Program-made: the position numbers and the translations under genes
In this document: piece after piece, positions 27,408 to 36,397 of the stretch
Layout of the letters: each line of letters starts with the position of its first letter
Position numbering within the stretch: the first letter of the stretch is position 1
NCBI GenBank assembly: GCA_031277095.1
Contig: JAISLU010000071.1
Span: 47,843-111,842 of the forward strand
Direction: 5' to 3'
Length of the DNA: 64,000 nt
Origin: Synergistaceae bacterium
Lineage (GTDB): Bacteria; Synergistota; Synergistia; Synergistales; Aminobacteriaceae
The notes under the pieces: model-generated
Seen by the model: the letters and a program-made list of their open reading frames with translations, nothing else
What the model was told of the DNA's origin: nothing
Databases searched by the model: none

Positions 27408-29564
27408 ATGTCGTATCCGAGCGCGTATCCGAATAAAACCGTGGCCCCGAGAGATAAGAACGGCTTCGAGTCCTTTTTGGCCCTGACCGCCCATGCGGAC
27501 CGGGAGTTTCTCTCATTGAACGCCCTGCATCGGTTTTTGCCGGTCTGCTGCGGCATGGCCAACGGCGCCGGCGGATGGGTGATTTTGGGCGCGTTTCAGG
27601 AAGGCGACACTTTCCTTGAAGACCGGCCCGAGGCGGCAGTGATGCAGGTGAAAGTGGAAGGTGTGCCGGATACTGCCCAGCTGGAGCGGGAACTGAGACT
27701 TTCTCTGGAGGACAGGGGACAGATCTCCGCGAACCCGGTGTCCTCTTTTCGCTCCCTTTCCATTGGTGACAAGAACGGCGACAAGAACGTACTGGTCGCC
27801 CGTGTGGAGGCGGCAGATTGGTTTTTGCGCCCTCTCTGCGTGGGCGCGGATTATTTGCGGGGCGCCTATCGCCGCATCGGAGGGGCGGACGTGGCCTCGG
27901 GCCATCACGCCCGTCTGCGCATGGCCCTGGACGCCCTGGAGATCACCCGAGACGACCTCCCCGTCCAGAACCTCGGCGTCTCGGACCTGGACGCCGGGAG
28001 CGTGGCTTCTTTCCGGGCCGCGGTGACGGAGCGTTTTCCCCAGTGGAAAGAGCTTTCTCAGGAGGAATTTTTGAGGCGCGCCCTGGTGCTGACGCCTCTG
28101 GACCCTTTACAAGCCTCGGAGGAGATAACCGTGACCCGCGCCGGGGAGCTTCTCTTGGGGAAAGGAGAGGTCAGGGTCCGGCTGACCCGACGGGACGAGT
28201 CCCAGGGGACCAAGGTCTGGGAGGCCCAAAATCTTTGGTCGGCTTGGACGGACCTTTTTTTACCGCGGCTGGCGAAAGGCGCACCCTGCGAGGACGCTTT
28301 GCGGGAGTGTTTCATGAACGCGCTGCTCCACGCCGAACACGACGAAGGGTGCGTCGAGATCGAGCTGCGGGACGCGACGGTGACTTTCCTCAACCCCGGC
28401 CTGCCTCGCGTTCAGATCGACGGGCCGCGCCCCGACGGAACGAGTTCCGAGGGGGTTTGCCCCGCGCGCAACGGCCGCCTGCTGCGGATGTTTAAACTGG
28501 CGGGGCTCGCCCACGGGGAAGGACGCGGGCTCCCCATCATCCGGGCTTTCCACGAGAACTTCCACCTCCAGTTGAACACGCTGGAACTGTCCACTTTCGC
28601 GGAACTGCCCCTGCAAGAACCCGACATCCCCCCCGGAATGCCCATAGTGCAAGTGTCACAAGTGACACAAGCACCGCGTGCGGCGCAAGTGCCTCAAGTG
28701 ACACAAGTCCCGCGAGCGGTGCAGGAAGTGCCCGAAGCGACACAAGCCCCGTCGCCCCAAAAATCTCCGTCCCTTCTGGACCTCATGCCCCTGCTCTTGG
28801 CCCCCATCGAAAGAGCGATCCCCCCCGGCCTGATTCTGGCGGCGCTTCCCGTCACCCAACCGGCAACACTGGAGATCGCAGAACTGGAAGTTGCGGAGCT
28901 GGAAGTTTTAGAACCGGAAGCCCCAGAACCGGAAATTGCGGAGCCAGAAATTTTAGAGCCCGAAAGCCAGGAGCCCGAGGAGCCGGAACCCGAGAGTTTA
29001 GAACCCGAGGGCTTTGAGCCCGAGAGCTTTGAGCCCGATAGTTTTGAACCCGAGAGCCTGACTCCAGTCAATTCCGAACCCGAAAGCCTGGAGCCAGAAG
29101 TTCTGGAACCGGAAGTTCTGGAGGACGAGGAGCCGAATTTGGAGCCGGAAAATTTGGAGGAACCGGAGTTTTTCGACGCCGAGACCGGCGTCACAGAAGA
29201 AGAGAAAGAAGAGAAAGAAGAAGAAGAAGAAGAGGAAGAGACGGGCGAGGACGAAGAAGAGAACGAAGAGGACGAGTATGAGGCCCCCGAAGTCGATATA
29301 TCGGAGATATCGCCGGAATCGTCGGCTCAGGAGCAGGTCCTCAGAAGCGCCCGCACATCGCCGCCCGTGGTGCGCCAGGCCATCTTGGAGCTGTGCGGCG
29401 AATATAGAAGTCTCTCCGCCCTGTCGTCGATGCTGGCGCGCTCCGAGGGGTCCCTGCGGCGGCACTACATCACCGCCATGGTCCGGGAGGGGCTGTTGGA
29501 AATGGAGTTCCCCGACAGAGTCGGGCACCCGGACCAGAGGTACAGAACCCGGAACCTCAACTGA
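27408..29564 (+). CDS. Schlafen/AlbA_2-like putative ATP-binding regulator with Glu-Pro pentapeptide tract and C-terminal winged helix-like region
   Basis: FESFLALTAHADREFLSLNALHRFLPVCCGMANGAGGWVILGAFQEGD; FMNALLHAEHDEGCVEIEL; repeated EPESL/EPESF; poly-E; C-term VRQAILELCGEYRSLSALSSMLARSEGSLRRHYITAMVREGLLE. Confidence 0.7.
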   Translation: MSYPSAYPNKTVAPRDKNGFESFLALTAHADREFLSLNALHRFLPVCCGMANGAGGWVILGAFQEGDTFLEDRPEAAVMQVKVEGVPDTAQLERELRLSLEDRGQISANPVSSFRSLSIGDKNGDKNVLVARVEAADWFLRPLCVGADYLRGAYRRIGGADVASGHHARLRMALDALEITRDDLPVQNLGVSDLDAGSVASFRAAVTERFPQWKELSQEEFLRRALVLTPLDPLQASEEITVTRAGELLLGKGEVRVRLTRRDESQGTKVWEAQNLWSAWTDLFLPRLAKGAPCEDALRECFMNALLHAEHDEGCVEIELRDATVTFLNPGLPRVQIDGPRPDGTSSEGVCPARNGRLLRMFKLAGLAHGEGRGLPIIRAFHENFHLQLNTLELSTFAELPLQEPDIPPGMPIVQVSQVTQAPRAAQVPQVTQVPRAVQEVPEATQAPSPQKSPSLLDLMPLLLAPIERAIPPGLILAALPVTQPATLEIAELEVAELEVLEPEAPEPEIAEPEILEPESQEPEEPEPESLEPEGFEPESFEPDSFEPESLTPVNSEPESLEPEVLEPEVLEDEEPNLEPENLEEPEFFDAETGVTEEEKEEKEEEEEEEETGEDEEENEEDEYEAPEVDISEISPESSAQEQVLRSARTSPPVVRQAILELCGEYRSLSALSSMLARSEGSLRRHYITAMVREGLLEMEFPDRVGHPDQRYRTRNLN
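28866..29160 (+). repeat. 15 bp-period coding repeat (E-P-E-x-L/F pentapeptides)
   Basis: LEPESQEPEEPEPESLEPEGFEPESFEPDSFEPESLTPVNSEPESLEPEVLEPEVLEDEEPNLEPENLEEPEF. Confidence 0.9.
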
Positions 29565-30354
29565 GAATCAATTTTACCGACGAGGCCAGGGCCAGAACCA
29601 GTATGAGCTTTCTGAATGCCTTCTGCGGCAGCTTTTTTGCAAAAACGATCCCCGCAAGCCCTCCCACCACGATGATGGGAATCGCGGCGGCGTCCAGCTT
29701 CAAGGTCTCGATGCTGATCATGTTCAGGAACAGAAACAGAGGGATCTTGAACCAGTTCATGCAAAAAGAACAGATCGCCGTGGTGCCCAATATCTGAAAC
29801 TTGTCCAGCCGCGCGATGACCACGTAAAGAGCCATAATGGGGCTTGCCGCGTTGGCCAGAGCCGAGACCAGCCCCGCCGTCGTCCCGAACAAAACGGACA
29901 TGGCCAGAGGGGGGGCTTCGGCGGGCGCCATGTCTTTTTTCCGTTTCTGCAGAAAGTCCGCCCCGACGCTCAATACGACCAAAATCGTCACCGTCCACCC
30001 GATGATGACGCCGAACGTCCGGTCGTCCACCGCCCCGGCCACGAAGGACGCGCTCCAGACCCCCAGCCCCACGAACAGCAGGTAGGGGAAACAATAACGC
30101 CATTGGGCGAAGCGCCGGTAGTTCCACACCGACAAAACGTCGGACATGAGGTAGATGGGAAGCATCAGCCCCACCGAGATCTTCGGAGGAAAGACCATCG
30201 CCATCATGGGAACGGCGACGATGGCGGCGCCGGGCAGCCCGGTTTTCGAGAACCCCACGATAAAGACGGCAAGACAAAAAATCCCCCAGGACGAAAAAGA
30301 AAGCTCCCACCGGCTCAACGACAGGAACTCATAGAGACTGACCACAGGCAACAA
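29557..30354 (-). CDS. Sulfite exporter TauE/SafE family membrane protein
   Basis: FSKTGLPGAAIVAVPMMAMVFPPKISVGLMLPIYLMSDVLSVWNYRR...polytopic membrane protein. Confidence 0.85.
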   Translation of the reverse strand: MLPVVSLYEFLSLSRWELSFSSWGIFCLAVFIVGFSKTGLPGAAIVAVPMMAMVFPPKISVGLMLPIYLMSDVLSVWNYRRFAQWRYCFPYLLFVGLGVWSASFVAGAVDDRTFGVIIGWTVTILVVLSVGADFLQKRKKDMAPAEAPPLAMSVLFGTTAGLVSALANAASPIMALYVVIARLDKFQILGTTAICSFCMNWFKIPLFLFLNMISIETLKLDAAAIPIIVVGGLAGIVFAKKLPQKAFRKLILVLALASSVKLILS

Positions 30355-30406
30355 CTCCTTAAATATTTACGTTGTTGTATTATACTGCCTACGTGCGAGT
30401 CCGCAG

Positions 30407-30505
30407 TTCTACGAAAACACGTTCTACGAAATAGACGTTTTACGTAGTTTGCGGGTCGTTCGTTTAAATTTCGCTTATTCAAATTTCGCTCGTTTAAAAA
30501 TTCGG
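30407..30505. repeat. 15 bp tandem arrays upstream of bacteriohemerythrin gene
   Basis: ttctacgaaaacacg / ttctacgaaatagacg; cgtttaaatttcgct / tattcaaatttcgct / cgtttaaaaattcgg. Confidence 0.8.
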
Positions 30506-30527
30506 ACAAAAAGGCGGAGGGGTTTGT

Positions 30528-31376
30528 ATGTGGAAAGAATCATACCGTCTGGGTGTGGAAACGATAGACAACCAGCATCGGCAGCTTTTCAAAATGGTGG
30601 ATGACCTGCTCGAAGTGGTCAACGGCGGCGAAGGGGAGGACTACAAGCAGAAGTGCGCCGACGCCGTGACTTTTCTGTACGATTACACGGTGAAACATTT
30701 TCAGTTCGAGGAAGGGTATCAGGCGTCTATCGGATATCCGGACATCGAGGCCCACAAACTCCAGCATAAGCGGTTCATCGTCACGGTCGATAATTTCGCG
30801 AGGAGAATGACCGACTCGCAGTACGACATGCCGGTGGTGAAGGCATTCTGCGGGTCGCTGGTGGCGTGGCTGAACTACCACGTCGCCGATACCGACCAGA
30901 AAATCGTGGGCAAAAACCTCTCGAAGGAACACGATTCCCTGCTAACCTGCCTGGGCAGTTTCTCCTCCGGCGCTCTGGGCGTCGCATCCACCATGCTGGG
31001 TCTCAGCGCGGACGAGATCACAAAAACAATGTCCCCCAGCAGGCATTTCAAAGGCGACATCGCCTATGAAATAGGGCTTGTCGGGGACATCGCCGGCAAG
31101 GCGCTCTTCGAGTATTCCATCGACTTTGCGTATTCCATGGTCAGGGCGCTCATCTCGAAGGACATGGAGGACGTGGACGAAATCGCCCGCTCCGCTATGG
31201 CGGAAACGTCGAACATCATCGGCGGGAAAGCCGCCATGACCATGTCCGCCAGCGGGAAGCTGTGCGACATCACCACCCCCCTCCTGGTCCCCGTCCGCCG
31301 TGAAACGTGGACTTTCGAGGGCTTCCACCTCCACACCCCAAAAGGCGACATGCAAGTCCTGCTCTCGGTTGAATGA
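30528..31376 (+). CDS. Bacteriohemerythrin domain fused to CheX-like domain
   Basis: MWKESYRLGVETIDNQHRQLFKMVDDL...HFQFEEGYQASIGYPDIEAHKLQHKRF...NYHVADTD (hemerythrin); GDIAYEIGLVGDIAGKALFEYSIDFAYSMVRALISKDMEDVDEIARSAMAETSNIIGGKAAMTMSA (CheX/CheC-like). Confidence 0.87.
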   Translation: MWKESYRLGVETIDNQHRQLFKMVDDLLEVVNGGEGEDYKQKCADAVTFLYDYTVKHFQFEEGYQASIGYPDIEAHKLQHKRFIVTVDNFARRMTDSQYDMPVVKAFCGSLVAWLNYHVADTDQKIVGKNLSKEHDSLLTCLGSFSSGALGVASTMLGLSADEITKTMSPSRHFKGDIAYEIGLVGDIAGKALFEYSIDFAYSMVRALISKDMEDVDEIARSAMAETSNIIGGKAAMTMSASGKLCDITTPLLVPVRRETWTFEGFHLHTPKGDMQVLLSVE

Positions 31377-31506
31377 ACCCGGAATGAGCTGGAATGAGCC
31401 TTGGGGGTCTCAGGACTTCAAATGATTCAGGGCTTCAATTTCAGTTTCGTTCGGACACGGTACATCGGCCGCAATATTGCAAAAAATATTGCAAAAAAAT
31501 ATTGCA

Positions 31507-31540
31507 AAGAAGGCCGCTTGTCGATCGAACGGCCTTCTTT
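31507..31540. terminator. Bidirectional intrinsic terminator
   Basis: AAGAAGGCCG-cttgtcgatcgaa-CGGCCTTCTTT between converging genes. Confidence 0.8.
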
Positions 31541-31584
31541 GTCATTATGCGTGCAGTGTGTCCACGGGAAATTTCCCCTCTGCG

Positions 31585-32436
31585 CTATTTTAATGACGCA
31601 ATGATTTTTTCCGTCAGGCTTTGCCCTTTTTCGGCCGTCAGCAGAACGGCTCTCATCATCGCGGCCCGCGCGCCCACACGTTCTATTTCGTAGACACCCT
31701 CGATGGTCATGCCGCCGGGAGTGCAGACGTTGTCCCGCAGCTCCGCCGGATGTTTCCCGGACTCCATCGCAAGGCGCGCGGCCCCCAGCATGGCGCTCAT
31801 GGCTCCTTTGTAAGCCAGGTCTTTGGGAAGCCCGGCGTGGATGCCGCCCATCGCGGCCGCCTCCATCAGCGACACGAAGAACGCGGGCGTGGCGCCGGTC
31901 AACGCCGTCAGGGCGTCCAGGCTTTTTTCCTCAGACTCCTCCACAGGGCCCAGCAGGGCAAAGGCCTCTTTCATCCACGCCATGTCGGCCTCCGTGGTGA
32001 CGTCAGACCGAGTGATGCCCGTGAAGGCGCAGTTGATCGCCGCGCAGATATTCGTCATCGCCCGCGCCCATCGCGCCTCGGGAACGGCCGCCCGAAACAT
32101 GTGGAGCGGGATCACGGCGGCCAGAGATATACAGAGCTTTCCCTTCAAAAATTGAGCCTGCTCCTTGACGGCCCCCAAAACAAGATGGGGTTTCAGGGCA
32201 AACATCACGATTTCGCCCTCTTGGGCGGCCTTTGCGTTGTCCGCGATCAGCTCGACTCCATCCGCGCTCACGTGTCCAAGGCGCTCGGGATGTACATCCG
32301 ACGCCAAAACTTTACAGCCTGCTTTCGCCAGTCCCCTGGCGACGGCGCCTCCCAACGCTCCCGCCCCGATAATGGATATGCGGGTTTCTTTAACGTTCAC
32401 ATTCTTCATTTCAACCATTTCAACCATCCTTTTCAT
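31585..32436 (-). CDS. proC: Pyrroline-5-carboxylate reductase
   Basis: ISIIGAGALGGAVARGLAKAGCKVLASD...ALTGATPAFFVSLMEAAAMGGIHAGLPKDLAYKGA...LRDNVCTPGGMTIEGV. Confidence 0.92.
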   Translation of the reverse strand: MKRMVEMVEMKNVNVKETRISIIGAGALGGAVARGLAKAGCKVLASDVHPERLGHVSADGVELIADNAKAAQEGEIVMFALKPHLVLGAVKEQAQFLKGKLCISLAAVIPLHMFRAAVPEARWARAMTNICAAINCAFTGITRSDVTTEADMAWMKEAFALLGPVEESEEKSLDALTALTGATPAFFVSLMEAAAMGGIHAGLPKDLAYKGAMSAMLGAARLAMESGKHPAELRDNVCTPGGMTIEGVYEIERVGARAAMMRAVLLTAEKGQSLTEKIIASLK

Positions 32437-32473
32437 TTATCTTTTCCCTTTATCTTTTCCCTTTATCTCTTCC
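32436..32473. repeat. 13 bp tandem triplicate upstream of proC
   Basis: tttatcttttccc x2 + tttatctcttcc; adjacent 9 bp duplication atttcaacc at 32408-32425. Confidence 0.85.
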
Positions 32474-32503
32474 TGTACCCAGAGGCCCAAGGAAGAGCCC
32501 CGT

Positions 32504-33307
32504 CTACTTGCGCGGTTCGAAACGGGAGAGTGAAGCTGCCAACAGGATGACCCAAATCAACCCTCCTGCCCCTGCGTCACAACCCCCGCCGCTTTTGGAA
32601 TTTTGAGGAGCGGGGCTGGGATTGGGTGCCGGGGGTGTCTTTTCGGTAACGACAAGAGTGAACGTCACGGAGCGATCCGCGGCCGCAGTGTGCCGCGCGC
32701 CCTGATAAACGGGAAGTTCCACCGAGATTGTGATGGTATAGCTCCCCGGCACGACGACAGCGCCGGATAAGTGCCCGTCCTCGGTCAAGACGAGATTCGC
32801 GGGCAAGGGAGTTGAAGTGAATCTCCCCCTCAGCGCCGAGGACAATTGAACGTCGATGAATTGTCCCGTTGTAATGCGCAGCACGCCGTTGCTGAGACCT
32901 ATGCCCTCGAGTCCGGACAAGTCGATGGGGACGGGAGGCTCAGCGTACACCTCGAAACTCAAGGTTGGTTCCGACAGTTTGGTGTCGGATTCGATCAAGG
33001 TGAAACCCAAAATATATGTTCCCGCCATCGGCGGCGTAAAGGTGAAAGTCAAGATACTCTCCGCCTTCTGCAGATCGACGGAATGGACGCTGCCGTCCGG
33101 GTAGGTGATCGACAGAACCGCATTTTCCACAGGCGCACTCATCTGTACAGAACAGGTGAGAGGCGAGCCGACGGATGCGAAGGGCGGCATGAGAAAGTTG
33201 ACCGTGACGTTTCCCGGCGGCAGCGCGGCAAAAGCCGTTCCCGAGAAAAAGAAGCAGCCTGATAGAACCCCTGCTAAAAACACCCGCAAATACTTTCGTT
33301 TACCCAT
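32504..33307 (-). CDS. Secreted Ig-like protein with Synergist-CTERM-like tail
   Basis: MGKRKYLRVFLAGVLSGCFFFSGTAFA signal peptide; C-term NSKSGGGCDAGAGGLIWVILLAASLSRFEPRK. Confidence 0.85.
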   Translation of the reverse strand: MGKRKYLRVFLAGVLSGCFFFSGTAFAALPPGNVTVNFLMPPFASVGSPLTCSVQMSAPVENAVLSITYPDGSVHSVDLQKAESILTFTFTPPMAGTYILGFTLIESDTKLSEPTLSFEVYAEPPVPIDLSGLEGIGLSNGVLRITTGQFIDVQLSSALRGRFTSTPLPANLVLTEDGHLSGAVVVPGSYTITISVELPVYQGARHTAAADRSVTFTLVVTEKTPPAPNPSPAPQNSKSGGGCDAGAGGLIWVILLAASLSRFEPRK

Positions 33308-33513
33308 TACAAAAACCCCTCCCCTTTGTGTAAAACCACGAAAGCTATCTTTCTGCCGTCCGGTGAACTGAGTCCAAGCAAGATCAGAACGACCAGAGCA
33401 GGCAAGATCGACCCGATCAGCGCGTAGAAAAAATATTGGCGTATGAGGCTGAAAATCTCTCTTAATATAGACAGTTTTCCCTGCCGCGAAAGTTCCCGAA
33501 TAAATTCACGGTC
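33307..33513 (-). pseudogene. Decapitated membrane-protein ORF whose stop overlaps the next start (TAATG)
   Basis: Open frame REFIRELSRQGKLSILREIFSLIRQYFFYALIGSILPALVVLILLGLSSPDGRKIAFVVLHKGEGFL*, no conventional start; upstream sequence is dispersed repeat. Confidence 0.55.
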
Positions 33514-33560
33514 TGTTTTTTAGCTATTCTAACTTTAGGCTTTTTATCTTAATTCACTAT
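33509..33560 (+). mobile_element. Partial copy of the MITE-like dispersed repeat
   Basis: ggtctgttttttagctattctaactttaggctttttatcttaattcactat nearly identical to 23655-23708. Confidence 0.75.
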
Positions 33561-33573
33561 GCATGGCCGCAAG

Positions 33574-36273
33574 TCACACGTCCGCCAGAGATCGGCCCGA
33601 TTTCAACTCGACCTCCAGGGGGACGGCAAGGGTTGCCGCCGCTTTCATGATGGAGGCCAGAGCTTCTCCCACCTCCGAAGCCCGTTCTTGAGGGCATTCG
33701 CACACCAGGGAGTCGTGGATTTGCAGGAAAAGCCGCACGTCGCCGTCCGCGGCGAAATGGCGGTCGAAATCGAGCATCGCCTTGCGGGCAATATCGGCGG
33801 CAGTTCCCTGTATCGGCGTGTTGACGGCAATGCGTTTCAGTCCGTTCCGATCCCGAACGCCCTCCATTGCCTCGCAGATAGGGCGAATACGCCCGAAAAG
33901 GGTCTGAGTGTAGCCCCTGGACTGGGCCAGGGCCGCGCTTTCCTCCAGATATTTCTTGACCCCGGGAAGGGCGGCGAAATAACGGGATATTATTCCTCCC
34001 GCGTCGCCCCGGGCGATACCCAGACGTTCCGCGAGGCCGAAAGAACTCATTCCGTAGAGGAGGCCGAAGTTGATCATTTTCGCCACCCGCCGCAGCTCCG
34101 GGGTCACGTCTTCGGGAAGAATGGAGAACACCCAAGACGCCGTCTCCCGATGTATGTCTCGGCCGCCCTTGCGAAAGGCCTCCTGCAGGCGTTCTTCTCC
34201 CGAAAAATGGGCCAAAACGCGCAGCTCTATCTGAGAATAGTCCGCCGCCACGAAAACGCGCCCGGGGTCGCCGGGGGTCAATCCTTCCTTGATGCGGCGC
34301 GACCACTGTCCGAAAGCCGGCAGGTTCTGCAGGTTCGGGTCCCGGCTGCTGAGGCGTCCCGTCCCCGTAAACGCGGCCTCGAACATGGTGTGTACCACGC
34401 CGCCTCCGAAGTTCGCCGCCTTCTGCAGGGGCACCACGAAACCGCTCAGCATCTTCGACAGCTCGCGATGCTCCAGCATCGAGCGAGGCACGTGGGAGTG
34501 AGGAAGGTTCAGGGACGCCAGGCTTTCCAACACCGACGCGCTTGTGGAAAAACCCGTCTTCCCCTTCGTCTTCGCTCCGCTGGGGAGGCCCAATCCCTCG
34601 AACAACAGCCATGCCACCTGTTTGGGGGAGTTGAGATTGATCTCCTCCGAAAGCCCCGCGGCCTTGGCCGCCGTGTCGATCTCCTTTTCGATATCCACGA
34701 GCCGCGCCTCCAGCTCCCGCTGAAGTTCCACGAAGGTCTTGGGCGCCAGGCGGATTCCTCCGCGCTCCATATCCACCAACAGGGGAATCAGGGGCAGATC
34801 CACTTGTTCCATCAAATAGGGAAGACGTTCGTAACGCCGGATCTCCAAGTTCAGCTCTCGCGCCGCGCGTCTGAGGGCAAGCGCCGGAACCTTGTCGGGC
34901 TTTCTGTGAGGCAGATCCTCCAGCGTGTGGCTGAGCTTGTCGGGATGAAGAAGGTAGTGAGCCGTTTTCAGGTCCCATATCCTGCATTTCTCGAAGGGGC
35001 GGAAGCGCGTCTCTCCCGACCCCGCGGCGAAGCAGGCCGTCAGGTCTTTGTAGTCGTTCACCAGGAGCTTTTTGCCCTCCAGCCGCCTCCAAAAGTCGAG
35101 TTCGATCTCGATGCCCTGCAAAACGGCGTAACGGCCGTCGGCATCGGCCAACTGAAGCTCGACGCTTCCGGGGTCGGGGGGGTATTTCCCGGAGTGCAGC
35201 AGGGCTATCGACAGCTCGTCCGCGTCCAGAAGGCTCTCCGCGCTCACTTGTTCGTATCCCGATCTCTTGTCGTCCTCGATTTTACCGTCGAAGCCGTTGG
35301 AGCCGTCGGAAATGCTTTCGGAAGAACCAACGGAAATTCCACCGGAAAGGCCCTGCTTCACAGGAGTTTCCTCCGGAAGCATGGGGGCGCGGTTTTTCAG
35401 CTTGTCCATGAGCTTCGTCAGTCCCAGTCGTTTGCAAAGGGAGAAAACCTCATTGGGCTGCGCTTTCGAGAGAGGCAAAGACACCGGCAGATCGAGTTTC
35501 AGGCGAATCAGCACGCGGCTTTGAAAGGCGCTCTCCCTTCCCGCGGCGAGCTTCTTGCCCAGTGCCGGTTTTTGGTCCTCCAGAGACTCGAAAAGCTGTT
35601 CCAGGGTTTTGGTCTCTCCTATCAGCTGCAGGGCGGTCTTCTCTCCTATTCCGGCGACGCCGGGAACGTTGTCCGAGGAGTCGCCCAGAAGAGCCAGATA
35701 ATCGGGCATGGAGCCGGGGGGAAAGCCGAACTCCTCCGTAAAGACGTTCTCGTCGTAGAGTTTCAGGGTAGCTATCCCTTTCAGGGGACGCAGCATCTTC
35801 ACCCCCGGCCCCAGCACCTGAAAGAGGTCTTTGTCCGAGGTGACGATCAAGGCTTCCTCCCCCTCCCGGGCGACGGCCAAGGCCAGGGAAGCTATGACGT
35901 CGTCGGCCTCCACCCCCGGCTCCATCACCACGGGATAGCCCAAAGCGGTCAGCAGCTCCCTCAGCAGAGGGACCTGGGGCTTGAAGTCCTCGGGCGTCGG
36001 TTTGCGCCCTGCCTTGTATTCCTTGTATAATTCATGACGAAAGGTCGGGCCGGGGGCGTCGAAAACGATGACGCAGCGTTGCGGAGAAAAATCGTGCTCC
36101 ACCTTCGTCAGCATGTTCATAAACCCCATAATGGCGTTGGTCGGGGTTCCGTCCGGGGCGTTCAGGGAGGGCACGGCGTAAAAGGCCCGAAACGCCAGCC
36201 CGTGTCCATCGACGATCAGCACCTTGCCCTTCGCGTTTCCATTTGCGTTCATCTTTATCGTGTTCTCATCCAT
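33574..36273 (-). CDS. polA: DNA polymerase I
   Basis: VLIVDGHGLAFRAFYAVPSLNAPDGTPTNAIMGFMNML; DYSQIELRVLAHFS, INFGLLYGMSSFGLA, LQIHDSLVCE. Confidence 0.96.
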   Translation of the reverse strand: MDENTIKMNANGNAKGKVLIVDGHGLAFRAFYAVPSLNAPDGTPTNAIMGFMNMLTKVEHDFSPQRCVIVFDAPGPTFRHELYKEYKAGRKPTPEDFKPQVPLLRELLTALGYPVVMEPGVEADDVIASLALAVAREGEEALIVTSDKDLFQVLGPGVKMLRPLKGIATLKLYDENVFTEEFGFPPGSMPDYLALLGDSSDNVPGVAGIGEKTALQLIGETKTLEQLFESLEDQKPALGKKLAAGRESAFQSRVLIRLKLDLPVSLPLSKAQPNEVFSLCKRLGLTKLMDKLKNRAPMLPEETPVKQGLSGGISVGSSESISDGSNGFDGKIEDDKRSGYEQVSAESLLDADELSIALLHSGKYPPDPGSVELQLADADGRYAVLQGIEIELDFWRRLEGKKLLVNDYKDLTACFAAGSGETRFRPFEKCRIWDLKTAHYLLHPDKLSHTLEDLPHRKPDKVPALALRRAARELNLEIRRYERLPYLMEQVDLPLIPLLVDMERGGIRLAPKTFVELQRELEARLVDIEKEIDTAAKAAGLSEEINLNSPKQVAWLLFEGLGLPSGAKTKGKTGFSTSASVLESLASLNLPHSHVPRSMLEHRELSKMLSGFVVPLQKAANFGGGVVHTMFEAAFTGTGRLSSRDPNLQNLPAFGQWSRRIKEGLTPGDPGRVFVAADYSQIELRVLAHFSGEERLQEAFRKGGRDIHRETASWVFSILPEDVTPELRRVAKMINFGLLYGMSSFGLAERLGIARGDAGGIISRYFAALPGVKKYLEESAALAQSRGYTQTLFGRIRPICEAMEGVRDRNGLKRIAVNTPIQGTAADIARKAMLDFDRHFAADGDVRLFLQIHDSLVCECPQERASEVGEALASIMKAAATLAVPLEVELKSGRSLADV

Positions 36274-36397
36274 ATTGACAGTCGATGCTCCCTTCTATTC
36301 GACTCCCCTGTTCATCTCTTCGCTGCTTGGCTGTACGTTAGGTTATAATAGCTCATCATTACGACCCGGTAAATATAAGCAGGGAGGCCAAAGAGAC

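Noticed and set aside
31468-31506. Triplicate AATATTGCAAAA as a regulator operator array
   Set aside because: Lies between converging genes right before a terminator; more likely another micro-duplication than an operator.
33559-36030. 823 aa plus-strand ORF
   Set aside because: Antisense shadow of polA.
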